This document shows positions 54,980 through 64,000 of a stretch of DNA of 64,000 nt, one piece after another. A program made the position numbers and the translations under genes. Each line of letters begins with the position of its first letter. The stretch's first letter is position 1. The notes below the pieces were generated by a model. The model did no database searches, was not told the DNA's origin, and saw nothing but the letters and a program-made list of their open reading frames with translations. Source of the DNA: Nematostella vectensis (taxonomy: Eukaryota; Cnidaria; Anthozoa; Actiniaria; Edwardsiidae); contig NC_064044.1 in assembly GCF_932526225.1 (NCBI RefSeq), forward strand, positions 14,263,453-14,327,452. The letters run 5' to 3'.

Positions 54980-55185
54980 CATTGAGAGGGTACCTCACTT
55001 ATATGGATAAGGCCTTGCACAGAAACTTCCGTAAGGCGGATATAGCATTGGCAGTCCCCCCCCCCCGTAAAGCGGACATGACATTGAGCAGGCACCTTCG
55101 TGTGGAGGACATAGTTTCGAACGAGAGACCTTCGTAAGCCGGACATAGCATAAAGCAGTTACCTTCTAAGGCTGGCAGAGTATTC
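54980..55185 (+). repeat. Degenerate ~35-bp repeat in the ACSL-B 3' UTR
   Basis: About five diverged copies of CTTCGTAAGGCGGACATAGC then ATTGAGCAGTACC downstream of the stop codon (54932-54934). It would be part of the mature mRNA if the poly(A) signal at 55405 is used. Confidence 0.6.
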
Positions 55186-55404
55186 AGACCATTGGGCGCC
55201 CGTTAAAATGGAGGTTACACTCTGAACTCTTTAACTCTCGATAAACCTTTTAAACAGCCAGGTAAACTTCCTCTATGAGACTTACACTCTTGTTTTTAAA
55301 GTAAAAAAAAACACGTTACATTGTAAATATAATTTGTATCGTCTTTAAGTTTTTGTAACACATGTTTCAATTAACTAGGCATACTTTCTTTGGTGTTTTT
55401 AAAT

Positions 55405-55410
55405 AATAAA
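55405..55410 (+). other. Candidate poly(A) signal of ACSL-B
   Basis: AATAAA about 470 nt after the stop codon, inside AAATAATAAAAGC and preceded by T-rich sequence. Use is inferred from position. Confidence 0.5.
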
Positions 55411-55689
55411 AGCAAAATTAAGAGTATGATTAGTGTATCGAGAAGCTTTCAAACCATTTATTAATTTTCAAAATATGATTCTTTACCCCCAAAGCCACGT
55501 AATAAGAATAGCCCGGTTTTGGTTCCAGAACCTCTAGGGGCATTTTCTTTCACCCAAAATTAATCTTGAAAGTCGTCACCGGTTGTGAATTCCGAGGGAC
55601 ATGGAGGCGACCAAAATTTCCCTTTCTATCGGTAACATGTACAAATCAATCGATGGCTGCCGTTTATCTATAAGGTTAAAGAAAGCTTG

Positions 55690-55810
55690 GGGCCAGCCCC
55701 CGGGATACCTGTGATATTCTAAAACGGGCAGCCAACTTTTTAAAATGGCCCAAATCACTTCAATCTCAGCAAAATCAATTAAAATCAAATTCCTGCAAGT
55801 TTACGCGGAA
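55690..55810. mobile_element. Dispersed element related to 6055-6175
   Basis: ACCTGTGATATTCTAAAACG and CTGCAAGTTTACGCGGAAA match ACCTGTGATGTTTTTAAAAC and CTGCAAGTTTACACGGAAA at 6055-6175 in the same order and spacing. Class unknown. Confidence 0.4.
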
Positions 55811-56329
55811 AGCGAAAATATTTTATGTAATATCCTAATAAGGAATTAATCAAGCAAGCTCGAAAATCGACAGTCTTTAAAACAAAATTGATTGATATGC
55901 GATGTTTTTTTTTTGTATCAAGTATGTAATATATACTAGCGTTAAGTTCGATGTTTAATTACGAACAAGGGAAACAATAAAGGCCGGTTTATACCTGGGT
56001 TTTTTGTTGCAATTTTTGTCCCATCTTTCGTGCCATTTTTTTATTTCGAAAAAGTCTGAAAGGTGTGCGATATCGTTGCGACAAAAATAAAGTTTGGCAA
56101 TTTAGAGTTGTAGCGCGCAGGAGAAAAATTTCGCCGCGACAGATGCGTAAAAGAAATTGCAACAAAACGTTTAAACCGACTTTTAGGCCACATTTAAAAG
56201 CCGTATTTTTAATGCAAATTAATGAAATTAATCCAAAAACCGGGTCCATATTTTTTAATTTTAATTTGCAAGACTTTGCATTGATTACGACTCATGAAAA
56301 TTACTTGAACAAATCCTGACAAATACTGA

Positions 56330-56688
56330 CCTTAAGCAAGGACGACGACGAAGGCTAGGAAAACGAGATCGAAAAAGATGCGTTCGCGCTTGGCGATCAA
56401 TTGCAAATTAATTGCAATGAAATAAGCAAAACATTATAGTCAGAAACAGAAAAAAATAAACTAATGGCAATATTCCTACAGTAGCGAACGTAGTGAGAGG
56501 ATTTAACAAACGTGCGCGTCTTTAATTGACCGTGAAAGTTGTTTTTTTCATGTCATGGTTTGGTGTAAAACGGCTGAAATGTATTAGACAGAACGCATTT
56601 TCATGTGCTGCTTTTGAAATCTAAATCAAATTCCGTTGTTTTCTGCCGTCGTCGTCCCCGTTTCTGTCACCGTTGCTTAAAGTCCCTA
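56330..56688. mobile_element. MITE-like element abutting the opsin stop codon
   Basis: Left end CTTAAGCAAGGACGACGACG. Right end, read inverted, GGGACTTTAAGCAACGG, then GGGGACGACGACGGC. The right end touches the opsin stop codon TAG (56686-56688), so the element would supply the start of the 3' UTR. The inverted pairing is imperfect. Confidence 0.45.
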
Positions 56689-58746
56689 TAATTCTTGAGA
56701 TGGTGTAAATGTAATGGGGTAGACATTGTTCGCCAACACTAGACTTGGCCGCCTCCAGAATGAGTCACGTGACATCACCATCATCCCAGAATGCACCCCG
56801 TCTGATGTCCTTCTGCTAGTCAGCTTTCGCTCTAGAATTCCTTTGATATCGGCGCGGTCTACGCATGCGCAGTATAGTGAGTCTTTAGACTGCCTTATCT
56901 CAAGGGTGTTTAGACTTCGTCTGCCTAGATTGTAACGCCTTTCCCTTTTGTTTTTCTTACAGTCACGCAAGAAACGTTGGTCATGCAAGCAACTTTCTTG
57001 GTCGCAAAAACCAGACATTTTTGTACAATACTCCTTCTTGATGAGTTTGGTACAATTCGGACAGATTTCTAATCCAGCTATGGGTGGATTTCCGTTCGTT
57101 ATTTCACGATTTTCGGTTTGTTGGATGTATTTTTCTTTCCTTTTCTTTTGGAGTAACGTCCCCCGTTGCACCACGTTAGGGCCACACGTGCAAGAGAAAG
57201 TTGACTCGTCCTTTCCACTGCCCGAAAACTTTTTTCTTCGGTACTTTGATGTATTTCGAGTCTCCCATATTTCTTTGCAAGGACATTTATCGTCAATAAC
57301 CTGAAATGACGAGGACGTTGGCTTCAAAACAATGCCCTTAGTTATGATCTGTTGTGTATTTACCAAGCTCTGCTCGCTTTTGTCCGAGTTTGAATTAGAA
57401 TTAGAGAATGAGTCGTCATCGGTGCACGATTTCATAGAAAGCAGCTTCGCTCCCGTTTTTTCAAGATTTGAGTCCCATGGCTCGTCTTTAGGAAGACACA
57501 CACAGTCATCGATCTCAGAGTCACATTTGATCCAAGAACCACCCACCGGTGCACTGTGTGGTCTTGCTATCGATGGTTCAGTATCAACTTCAATATTCCC
57601 ACACACTTCGGGATCGACTCGCTCAAACGCTTCGCTTCGCGTCACGAGTGCGCGCGAGGACGCCACGCAATTACTCGCGCTAGTGCGCGATACGAATTGT
57701 CCACTCGAGTCAAAAGTTGTAGCGGTAAGGACACGGCTCTTGATCCCCCACTTCGCTCTATCAAGAAATTTATCGCATCTTAGCATCTCAAAAAAAGCCG
57801 TGCGGAATCTCAGGTTTAAAGCGGCGTATATGAAGGGGTTATATATGACTCCTGATTTTGCGACGAGAAGTGTTATCTCTAAGGTTAAAAGAGAAATCTG
57901 CGGGCGGCGCCCAAGTGACATACAAGTAGAAACAATAACATAAGGAAGCCAGCAGGCAAGAAAGACGAATATAACTACTATTATCATACGTGCAGTTCGC
58001 CAGTGGGGAATCCGCTGGATGGCAAATATCCACTTGTTTTTCTTAGATCGCAGGCGCACGCCGTATCGGCCCTTGCGTTTCACTGACTTGAATATGGATC
58101 CATAACAAAAAATCATTAGCCCGAAGGGAAAAAGAAATAAAAACACGCCATGTACTATTGAGTATAAAAGGCTCTTGACCGTCAATCTTGTGGTCGTCAG
58201 ATAGCATCCTGTGTAGAATATCTTTTCTTCGAAACTTTCCCATTGTAGGAACAGAGGTATAGAGAACACTAACGTGTAGACATAAGATACCGCGATGCAT
58301 ATGAGAGCGCGTTTGATGGTGATTTTAATCCCGATGGCTGGCTTTGTGATCACCCAATATCGATCCAGTGAAATAATAGCGAGAGTGTTAAGAGAAACAT
58401 AACAGAAGAAGTGGTAAGTCAGTCCGTAAAAGCGACATGCGTGAAGTCCAAACATCCATTTTTTACTTGCTGTTGATGGTAAAGTGAACAAAAGATCCAT
58501 TGACGCCAGAATCAAATTACATAGGCCAAGATGCAGAATAAAGGTGTTTGTTGAAGTTCTCAGGCTTCGGTAGCGGTAAAACGCTGCCACCACGAGCACA
58601 TTCCCAAGAACTCCCAAAACACCGACGACACCAATGTAAAGACTCAAAGCGAAAATCTCCGCGGAGCCCAGTTCTAGTCGAGCGTCAGTACTCGAAGTGT
58701 TTTGCTTGAAGACATCCAAATCGTTTGGATACATCATTGAGGGCAT
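56686..58746 (-). CDS. Intronless opsin-type class A GPCR with very long C-terminal tail
   Basis: Seven-helix receptor predicted at the plasma membrane of a light-sensing cell, 686 aa in one exon. An in-frame GTG lies two codons upstream; I chose the ATG at 58746. Landmarks: sequon at N16; TM1 asparagine N49 in GNVLV; TM2 D84; extracellular cysteines C104 and C181; DRY at 128-130; CWLP at 265-268; and AKSGVIYNPFIY around 296-307, which places a lysine (K297) at the retinal Schiff-base position before NPxxY. That lysine context is what makes it an opsin rather than an amine or peptide receptor. The residue three after C104, where vertebrate rhodopsin has its Glu counterion, is Tyr. The tail after TM7 is about 370 residues, polar and Ser/Lys/Cys-rich, with CPC and CTC patterns; most opsin tails are well under 100. 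GPCR is certain; opsin is very likely; the subclass is not resolved. Confidence 0.88.
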   Translation of the reverse strand: MPSMMYPNDLDVFKQNTSSTDARLELGSAEIFALSLYIGVVGVLGVLGNVLVVAAFYRYRSLRTSTNTFILHLGLCNLILASMDLLFTLPSTASKKWMFGLHACRFYGLTYHFFCYVSLNTLAIISLDRYWVITKPAIGIKITIKRALICIAVSYVYTLVFSIPLFLQWESFEEKIFYTGCYLTTTRLTVKSLLYSIVHGVFLFLFPFGLMIFCYGSIFKSVKRKGRYGVRLRSKKNKWIFAIQRIPHWRTARMIIVVIFVFLACWLPYVIVSTCMSLGRRPQISLLTLEITLLVAKSGVIYNPFIYAALNLRFRTAFFEMLRCDKFLDRAKWGIKSRVLTATTFDSSGQFVSRTSASNCVASSRALVTRSEAFERVDPEVCGNIEVDTEPSIARPHSAPVGGSWIKCDSEIDDCVCLPKDEPWDSNLEKTGAKLLSMKSCTDDDSFSNSNSNSDKSEQSLVNTQQIITKGIVLKPTSSSFQVIDDKCPCKEIWETRNTSKYRRKKFSGSGKDESTFSCTCGPNVVQRGTLLQKKRKEKYIQQTENREITNGNPPIAGLEICPNCTKLIKKEYCTKMSGFCDQESCLHDQRFLRDCKKNKRERRYNLGRRSLNTLEIRQSKDSLYCACVDRADIKGILERKLTSRRTSDGVHSGMMVMSRDSFWRRPSLVLANNVYPITFTPSQEL

Positions 58747-59790
58747 TTTCACCAGGTCTGGCTGTGTTGACTGATTCTTGTTGACTCAATCACTGTTTGT
58801 ATTTTGGATCCGGTCAAATACGCGAGAATATCTCGCACAGTGTTTACCTGCTGGGATAGGAAATATAAACGTTCATTTCAGAAAATGAATTCTCTATCGC
58901 CTAAAATCAATGGATAAAGCAAACAGCGCTAATTTTAAGGTAAATTATTTCCAGAGTGACAAAAATTCAAGATTAGCGAGCTAAGGGGCTGGCATTTTGT
59001 AGTAATACTTTCTATAAGTGGTGCTTTATGGAGTTTGGCGACCAATCAGATGGCTCTTCCCTAATATCCCTGCGATAAAAGACGATAAATAATCTACACT
59101 TTACGGTACGACGAGATTGAACACCACTCGCTATAGCTACAAGTATTGTGAAGGCGCCAATGCAATTGTTTTCCTTATTTGGACTTTGAAAAGTTGCGAT
59201 AGATTCCTCGTAAGAAAAATAGAGGCAAATCTATTGAAAAACATCGAAATGCGATTATTTTTAAAAGCGGCGAGTCTTAGTCTTAGAAAGCATTTTTCAT
59301 GAATTTTTGCAATGCTTGTAATCGTATTTTTTCCGGAGAATTGGCATATGAATTCGAATAACATTTTGGGATCGCAATTGCCCACGTAGGATGTTTACGA
59401 TGAATAAATAAACAATTTTTTTCCACCTCTTTATTTTTCCACTGTATTTTTTTCGTATATCTTTTTATTAGCTCACTTAGCACTAAGCTCAACTCTGAAA
59501 GTTACACACATTTTTCAATTTTCAAAAATTTAATACTTCCGCAAGAACTATTTAGTATTTTATCAGAAATCATCAATTCAAACAATCCATTATTGGTTTC
59601 TGTATCGGAGATTAGCTTGTCGTTGCATAAGAATTCTGTTTCCTAACGAAAAGCGGACAAAATAAATCTCATTGCACAGGGGAAACAGCGAAGCCTTTTC
59701 ACTCTCCTTCTCATTTGAAACACAGTGTTGAAAGCTATATTTCCTTGATTCTTTTATACCAGCTGCTGTTTTTCGATTATTCCTGGTGCA
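58747..59790. other. Opsin upstream region, nothing else recognised
   Basis: 5' flank of the opsin gene. AT-rich, with no clear promoter element and no second gene. A 5' non-coding exon could be here but cannot be seen. Confidence 0.5.
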
Positions 59791-59993
59791 CACTAGTGAC
59801 ATAACGACATAATGACATAGGCGCGTGCACCCTTATGTTCATATGGTCCAAGTGTGAATGGTTCGACATTTTGACATAAGCCCGACATAACGGCATGAAC
59901 ATAACCTTAACATAATGTTATTATGTCCATGTCATTATGTCGAGCTTAAAAGAGAGCGCGCGCCTATATTGTTATGTCGTTATGTCACTAGTG
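59791..59993. mobile_element. MITE with CACTAGTGACATAACGACATA terminal inverted repeats
   Basis: CACTAGTGACATAACGACAT then AATGACATAGGCGCG opens it; CGCGCGCCTATATTGTTATG then TCGTTATGTCACTAGTG closes it. About 203 bp, with internal GACATAA repeats on both strands. No ORF. Confidence 0.88.
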
Positions 59994-60094
59994 TTCACTA
60001 AGCATTAGCGAGTTTGGCTGTTTTGCGAGGGACAAAAACACCCAGCTCGCTGGATGTTTTTATCGCTGCTCATGAATAAGTGCTTAATCTTATT

Positions 60095-60099
60095 TTTTG

Positions 60100-60135
<36 letters not shown>

Positions 60136-60187
60136 GTGGACCTTTGGCCGTCCGTTGTGTGGGGGGGGGGGGGGGGGGGGTGGGGGG
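60095..60187. repeat. (TA)n tract plus poly-G tract
   Basis: About 15 TA dinucleotides followed by AAGTGGACCTTTGGCCGTCC and about 27 nearly pure G. The same GTGGACTTTTGGCCGTTGTG unit precedes the poly-C tract at 24507-24572, so this is a recurrent element end. Confidence 0.8.
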
Positions 60188-61489
60188 GATGGAAGGGTTC
60201 GTGTTAAAGTTACAGTATGGTATGTAGGTCCGTATCACTCTATCAGCATTTTTTTAAACAAAACCTTTAAAGTTTTTAACTCGAATATTGTAGATTTGAA
60301 CAATCCAAAACTACTAAAAAGTTACAGAACTGTTAACCTTTCCTGAGAAATAAATCCAGCTTATTTCATTCAATGGTTTGGTCAAGAAGTATCGTTATTT
60401 CGAAGCGATTTTCATAATTCTAAAAGCGTTTACTGCACAGTGAACTGACCCGCGTCACGAAAGTCAGATGAAAACAACACCTCCTTTAACAAAAATGTCC
60501 AAACTTTGATACGAGTGCTTAGAAGAAAGAATGTTTGTTAATGTGTGTGTTTTTTGGCTTCATGCAATATTTTCGATTTACATTGCTTTTAGTTTTTCGT
60601 GCTCCCTAGGAGGTCTTGGTAATAGTTCGTTATCACTATATCGAATATATCTCTAAAAAAGCCAATTTCTTGAAGCTGTTGTCATAGATTGATGTGGTTA
60701 CGTTTTAGCCGTGATTCATACCAGTTTATGCGACTTTCCTCCCTAATCTCGGTTCACCGCCTCCCCACTCGTAATAACAGGGACATTTATCGTTTGTCCA
60801 GGGTGCTGACAAACGGTCGGTCCACTGAGCGCAGTCGGGGCCTGGCTAAAAAAACTTTGAACTTGAGCTCATTGTAAGCGACCGTAAGTGCCTTTTATGC
60901 ATGATCCCGCGGATATGCTTCAAAAAAGTCCTTAAATTTGTAATCCTCTTATAAGATCATCTTTATTGCTGCCTAAGGTTAGATGTCCCTATGTTAAATT
61001 TCAAGGACCTATAAACTTATCACATGGAGATAAAACTAAATAGACTAGAGTAATTGAACAACAAATTTTCGTATATCGTTCTTTCCAGCAAACAATGCTA
61101 TCTTTTTTTCGGTTCTATATCGTTTTTGAAGTTGTACACCACGAACGATCCAGCACGTACATGTGCAAATGCTTTACTCGCTCATAAAAGATACGAAGGA
61201 AACAGATATATACACTAGGTGAGACTCGGCCAAGTGAACGCTAAAAAGAGGTCAAAAACAATTTAAGCTGGCAACAGGACCATTCCCGCGCCCGCACAAT
61301 AGAGACGACTGCTAAACAGGGGTTAAGTTTATAGTAATATGAGAGTGAGTAATTTGGACTTAGATAATAGAGGTTCGACTGTATTCTCAAGAAAATGTTT
61401 TTCATGAGGCTTCGGTTGGGCCTTGAGGCGAATGTCTCCCTTGCGTATTGACAGCCACAACCATTTCAACAAATTTCTAATGTTATCGC
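60188..61489. other. No gene recognised
   Basis: AT-rich spacer. 60690-60880 is less AT-rich and open on the plus strand for 62 codons, but resembles no family. Confidence 0.5.
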
Positions 61490-61626
61490 TTAGGCCCTGA
61501 ACAAACGTTGTACTTTCCCTGAGCCGTATTCCATGCAAATGAAGACAAAACAATGAATCTGGCTCATTTGCATTAATTTGCATTGAATACGGCTCATGGA
61601 AGTACGACATTAGTTCAGGGCCTTAA
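61490..61626. mobile_element. Small palindromic MITE with TTAGGCCCTGAAC ends
   Basis: TTAGGCCCTGAACAAACGTT then GTACTTTCCCTGAGCCGTAT at the left pairs with ATACGGCTCATGGAAGTACG then ACATTAGTTCAGGGCCTTAA at the right. About 137 bp; nearly the whole element can fold into one stem. Confidence 0.87.
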
Positions 61627-61808
61627 CCAATGTGTTTATACGTTCTTCTAATGATGCATTTAATTATTAGAAAGCATCTACGAAAACATATTCAGTTAAA
61701 ATAAAAAATCAAAAAGATAAAAATGCAAAAACACATTGCTAAGAACACACATTAAGAAAACAACTTAGAATTACTGCAATGATCTGCCACTCCAAGCATA
61801 TACTTTAA

Positions 61809-62205
61809 GATCCAATTGACAGAGCAAAAAAATGGCAAGTTTTCCCAAAGTAAGGTCTGGGTAACTTCGGTAAGCTTGAATTTTTGCATAGAGGTTCCTT
61901 ATGTTATGTAAACCAACATATCAAAAAGTGTTTTTTTTCTAATGGATTCATCTTCGAGATATGAGGCTTAAGTGCAATTTTCAAATGTTCAAAGTATGAA
62001 TTCTCCTCGTTTTTAGGGAGAAGTCGGGCTCTGATCAGAAATTAAGCCAACTTTGCTCGCTAATATCTAAATTTCATATTTTCTAAATTTCTTTAAAATT
62101 TGGAATTAAGCTTTTGGTAAGAGAAACTCCTTGTATGCGGAATCTTGAGCCTATATAGAGAATTGGAAAATTTCTTGCCATTTTCTTGCTCTGTCGATCC
62201 AATTC
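61809..62205. mobile_element. MITE-like element with GACAGAGCAAAAAAATGGCAAG ends
   Basis: CCAATTGACAGAGCAAAAAA then ATGGCAAGTTTTCCC is inverted at the right as TTTCTTGCCATTTTCTTGCT then CTGTCGATCCAATTC. About 397 bp, no ORF. It lies close to the 61490-61626 element. Confidence 0.75.
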
Positions 62206-62461
62206 ACATATCACTTGACACTGAGAGCAAGACGTGCAAGTCAAAAGCCCTTTTGTGCAATAAAAAAAGATACCTGAGCCAAATGTGAAAAAGTCAAATT
62301 GACAATGAAATTTTTTAGCAATTTCGATAATAAATAAAATGTAACGTGTAATAGTTGGCTATTAATGTTCAATATATGGTTATGCTTTTTTTGTTTAGGA
62401 AAACAACTGTAAATTTTCTAAAATTCCCTTTAATTAGAACACCTTCCCTCGTCCCGCAAGC

Positions 62462-63097
62462 ATACATACCAAATAAAGAAACACACAAAGAACACACAGC
62501 AAATACAGAAACACACCATATAAAGGAAAACACGTCAAATAAAAGAACACACCTGATAAAGAAACACACTACAAACAAAGAACACACAGCAAATACAGAA
62601 ACACATCACATAGAGAAAAACACGTAAAATAAAGAACAAAGAACACACACCTGATAAAGGAACACACAACAAACAAAGAACATCACAGCAAATACAGAAA
62701 CACGCCACATAAAGGAAAGCACGTAAAATAAAACACACACCTAATAAAGAAACACACAATGAACAAAGAACACACAGCAAATACAGAAACACACCACATA
62801 GAGGAAAACCACGTTAATAAAAGAAAACACACCAGATAAAAGAACACACCAAACAAAGAAGCTGTGTGTTCCAAATAAAGGAATACACATCAGCTAAATG
62901 TACACACACCTGATAAAGAAATACACACCAAATAAAGGAACACACAACAAACAAAGAACACACAGCAACTACAGAAACACACCACATAGAGGAAAACACG
63001 TTAAATAAAAGAACACACACCTGATAAAGAAACACACAACAAACAAAGAACACACAGCAAATACAGAAACACACCACATAGAGGAAAACACGTAAAA
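62462..63097. repeat. Composite minisatellite, ~100-bp units of ACACA-rich submotifs
   Basis: Repeating order: AAAGAACACACAGCAAATAC, AGAAACACACCACATAGAGG, AAAACACGTAAAATAAAGAA, CACACACCTGATAAAGAAAC, ACACAACAAAC. About six copies with insertions and deletions. Minus-strand Cys/Val/Phe-rich ORFs across it are artefacts of the repeat. Confidence 0.9.
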
Positions 63098-63174
63098 ACA
63101 ATATTTGTCTACAAATAGGAGCTTTATGGTTTTCCGTAGTCTTTTTCATTGTACTCATGATTGTTATTAGAGGA

Positions 63175-63360
63175 TAACAGTGACGCGTGACTCAGCGATT
63201 GTTACATTGAGTACCCCCATCTAGGGACAATGGGATCATATGACAGCTCTATGCACACATGCGTCCTTTCCGTCCTGGCCCTTGACCCGTGGAGATCTGG
63301 GTAAATCTCTGTTTTCCCTCCCTTCCATCCCTTGCTGAGTCACGTGTGAGCGTGTTTGCA
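63175..63360. mobile_element. Possible inverted-repeat element between the two composite arrays
   Basis: GACGCGTGACTCAGCGATT at the left and TTGCTGAGTCACGTGTG at the right form a short inverted pair around about 150 bp of GC-richer DNA. It splits the composite minisatellite into two blocks. The pairing is too short to be sure. Confidence 0.35.
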
Positions 63361-63589
63361 GCCCTCACCTTTACTGGGCATTAATCTAAGCTTCATTCTT
63401 AGATAGATTATTCATTTTACGAATATGTATTTGTTCTTTATGGTTTGTAATAAAAGGCTTTGGATGTTTGCCCTTAGCCAATTAATAGCAAACCTGCCTC
63501 CTTTTGTGTATTGCCAGTAAACAAAGCTCAGGCTCGAACAGCACCAGCAATGTTTTTAATAGTTTATCATTGAACGAGTTAAAATCATA

Positions 63590-63965
63590 AAATAAAAGAA
63601 CACAAACCTGATAAAGGAACACACACCAAATAAAGGAACTGTGTGTTCCAAATAAAGGATTACACACCAAATTAAGAAACACACAACAGATATATTAACA
63701 CACAACAAATAAGAAAGCACAACAAATAAGGGGACACACACCAAATAAAGGAACACGCACCAGATAAAGGAAAGCCCGCCAAATAAGGAAAACTCGTCAA
63801 ATAAAGGATATATCATTTATTTGGTGTGTTTTCATTTATCTGGTACGTGTTATATAACACGTCAAATAAAGGAACACACACCAGATAAAGAAACACACAA
63901 CAAATAAATGCACACAGACTGAATGAAGGCGCACACACATCAAATAAATAGCACGCGCAATTTTT
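63590..63965. repeat. Second block of the same composite minisatellite, more degenerate
   Basis: Shorter submotifs CACACCAAATAAAGGAACAC and CACACCAGATAAAGGAA, related to the 62462-63097 array. A local inversion is visible near 63825 (TTTGGTGTGTTTTCATTTAT, CTGGTACGTGTTATATAACA). Confidence 0.8.
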
Positions 63966-64000
63966 ATTACCCGTATAAAATTCCCTTGCAACGCACCAGA

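Noticed and set aside
56726-57943. Several plus-strand ORFs (up to 203 codons)
   Set aside because: They are antisense to the opsin coding sequence and have no domain features.

Overview
The window is nuclear DNA of an animal: spliced genes with GT-AG introns, many small inverted-repeat transposons, many minisatellites, AT-rich non-coding DNA and an intronless opsin-type receptor. I infer an anthozoan cnidarian, possibly a sea anemone. Only the gene content supports that; there is no rRNA or mitochondrial marker to confirm it.

Three protein genes can be reconstructed. (1) ACSL-A, minus strand, 38347 down to 8185: a complete 23-exon long-chain fatty-acid CoA ligase of 702 codons. (2) ACSL-B, plus strand, 39270 to 54934: a paralogue with 22 recognised exons (640 codons, first coding exon not found). 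The two genes stand head to head with about 0.9 kb between them, and most matching exons have identical lengths, so they come from an old inverted duplication. (3) An intronless class A GPCR, minus strand, 58746 down to 56686. It carries the opsin retinal-lysine signature and a very long, Cys-rich tail.

The unusual part is what fills the introns. ACSL-A intron 18 is about 12 kb and almost wholly one pentamer-based satellite (11170-23000). Its transcribed RNA strand has almost no A, so it has almost no AG, branch-point A, AAUAAA, AUG or stop codon. ACSL-B intron 14 (47037-51466) is almost wholly a 64-nt minisatellite. Each copy repeats the branch region, pyrimidine tract, AG and first 15 nt of the next exon, giving roughly 65-70 decoy 3' splice sites before the real one. 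Three further arrays repeat an exon end plus its 5' splice donor: ACSL-B exons 4 and 5, and, with different breakpoints, the homologous exon 5 of ACSL-A. Splice-junction minisatellites therefore arose at least four times in this gene pair, and twice at the same exon. Most other large introns hold unrelated arrays with 3- to 60-bp units.

Region by region: 1-8184, non-coding with MITE-like elements, an AT-rich minisatellite and one unrecognised ORF fragment; 8185-38347, ACSL-A; 38348-39269, inter-gene region with the likely divergent promoter; 39270-54934, ACSL-B; 54935-56685, 3' region with poly(A) signal and a MITE reaching the opsin stop; 56686-58746, opsin; 58747-64000, non-coding with three TIR elements and composite minisatellites. 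Both ACSL products would activate fatty acids to acyl-CoA; the opsin is unrelated to them.
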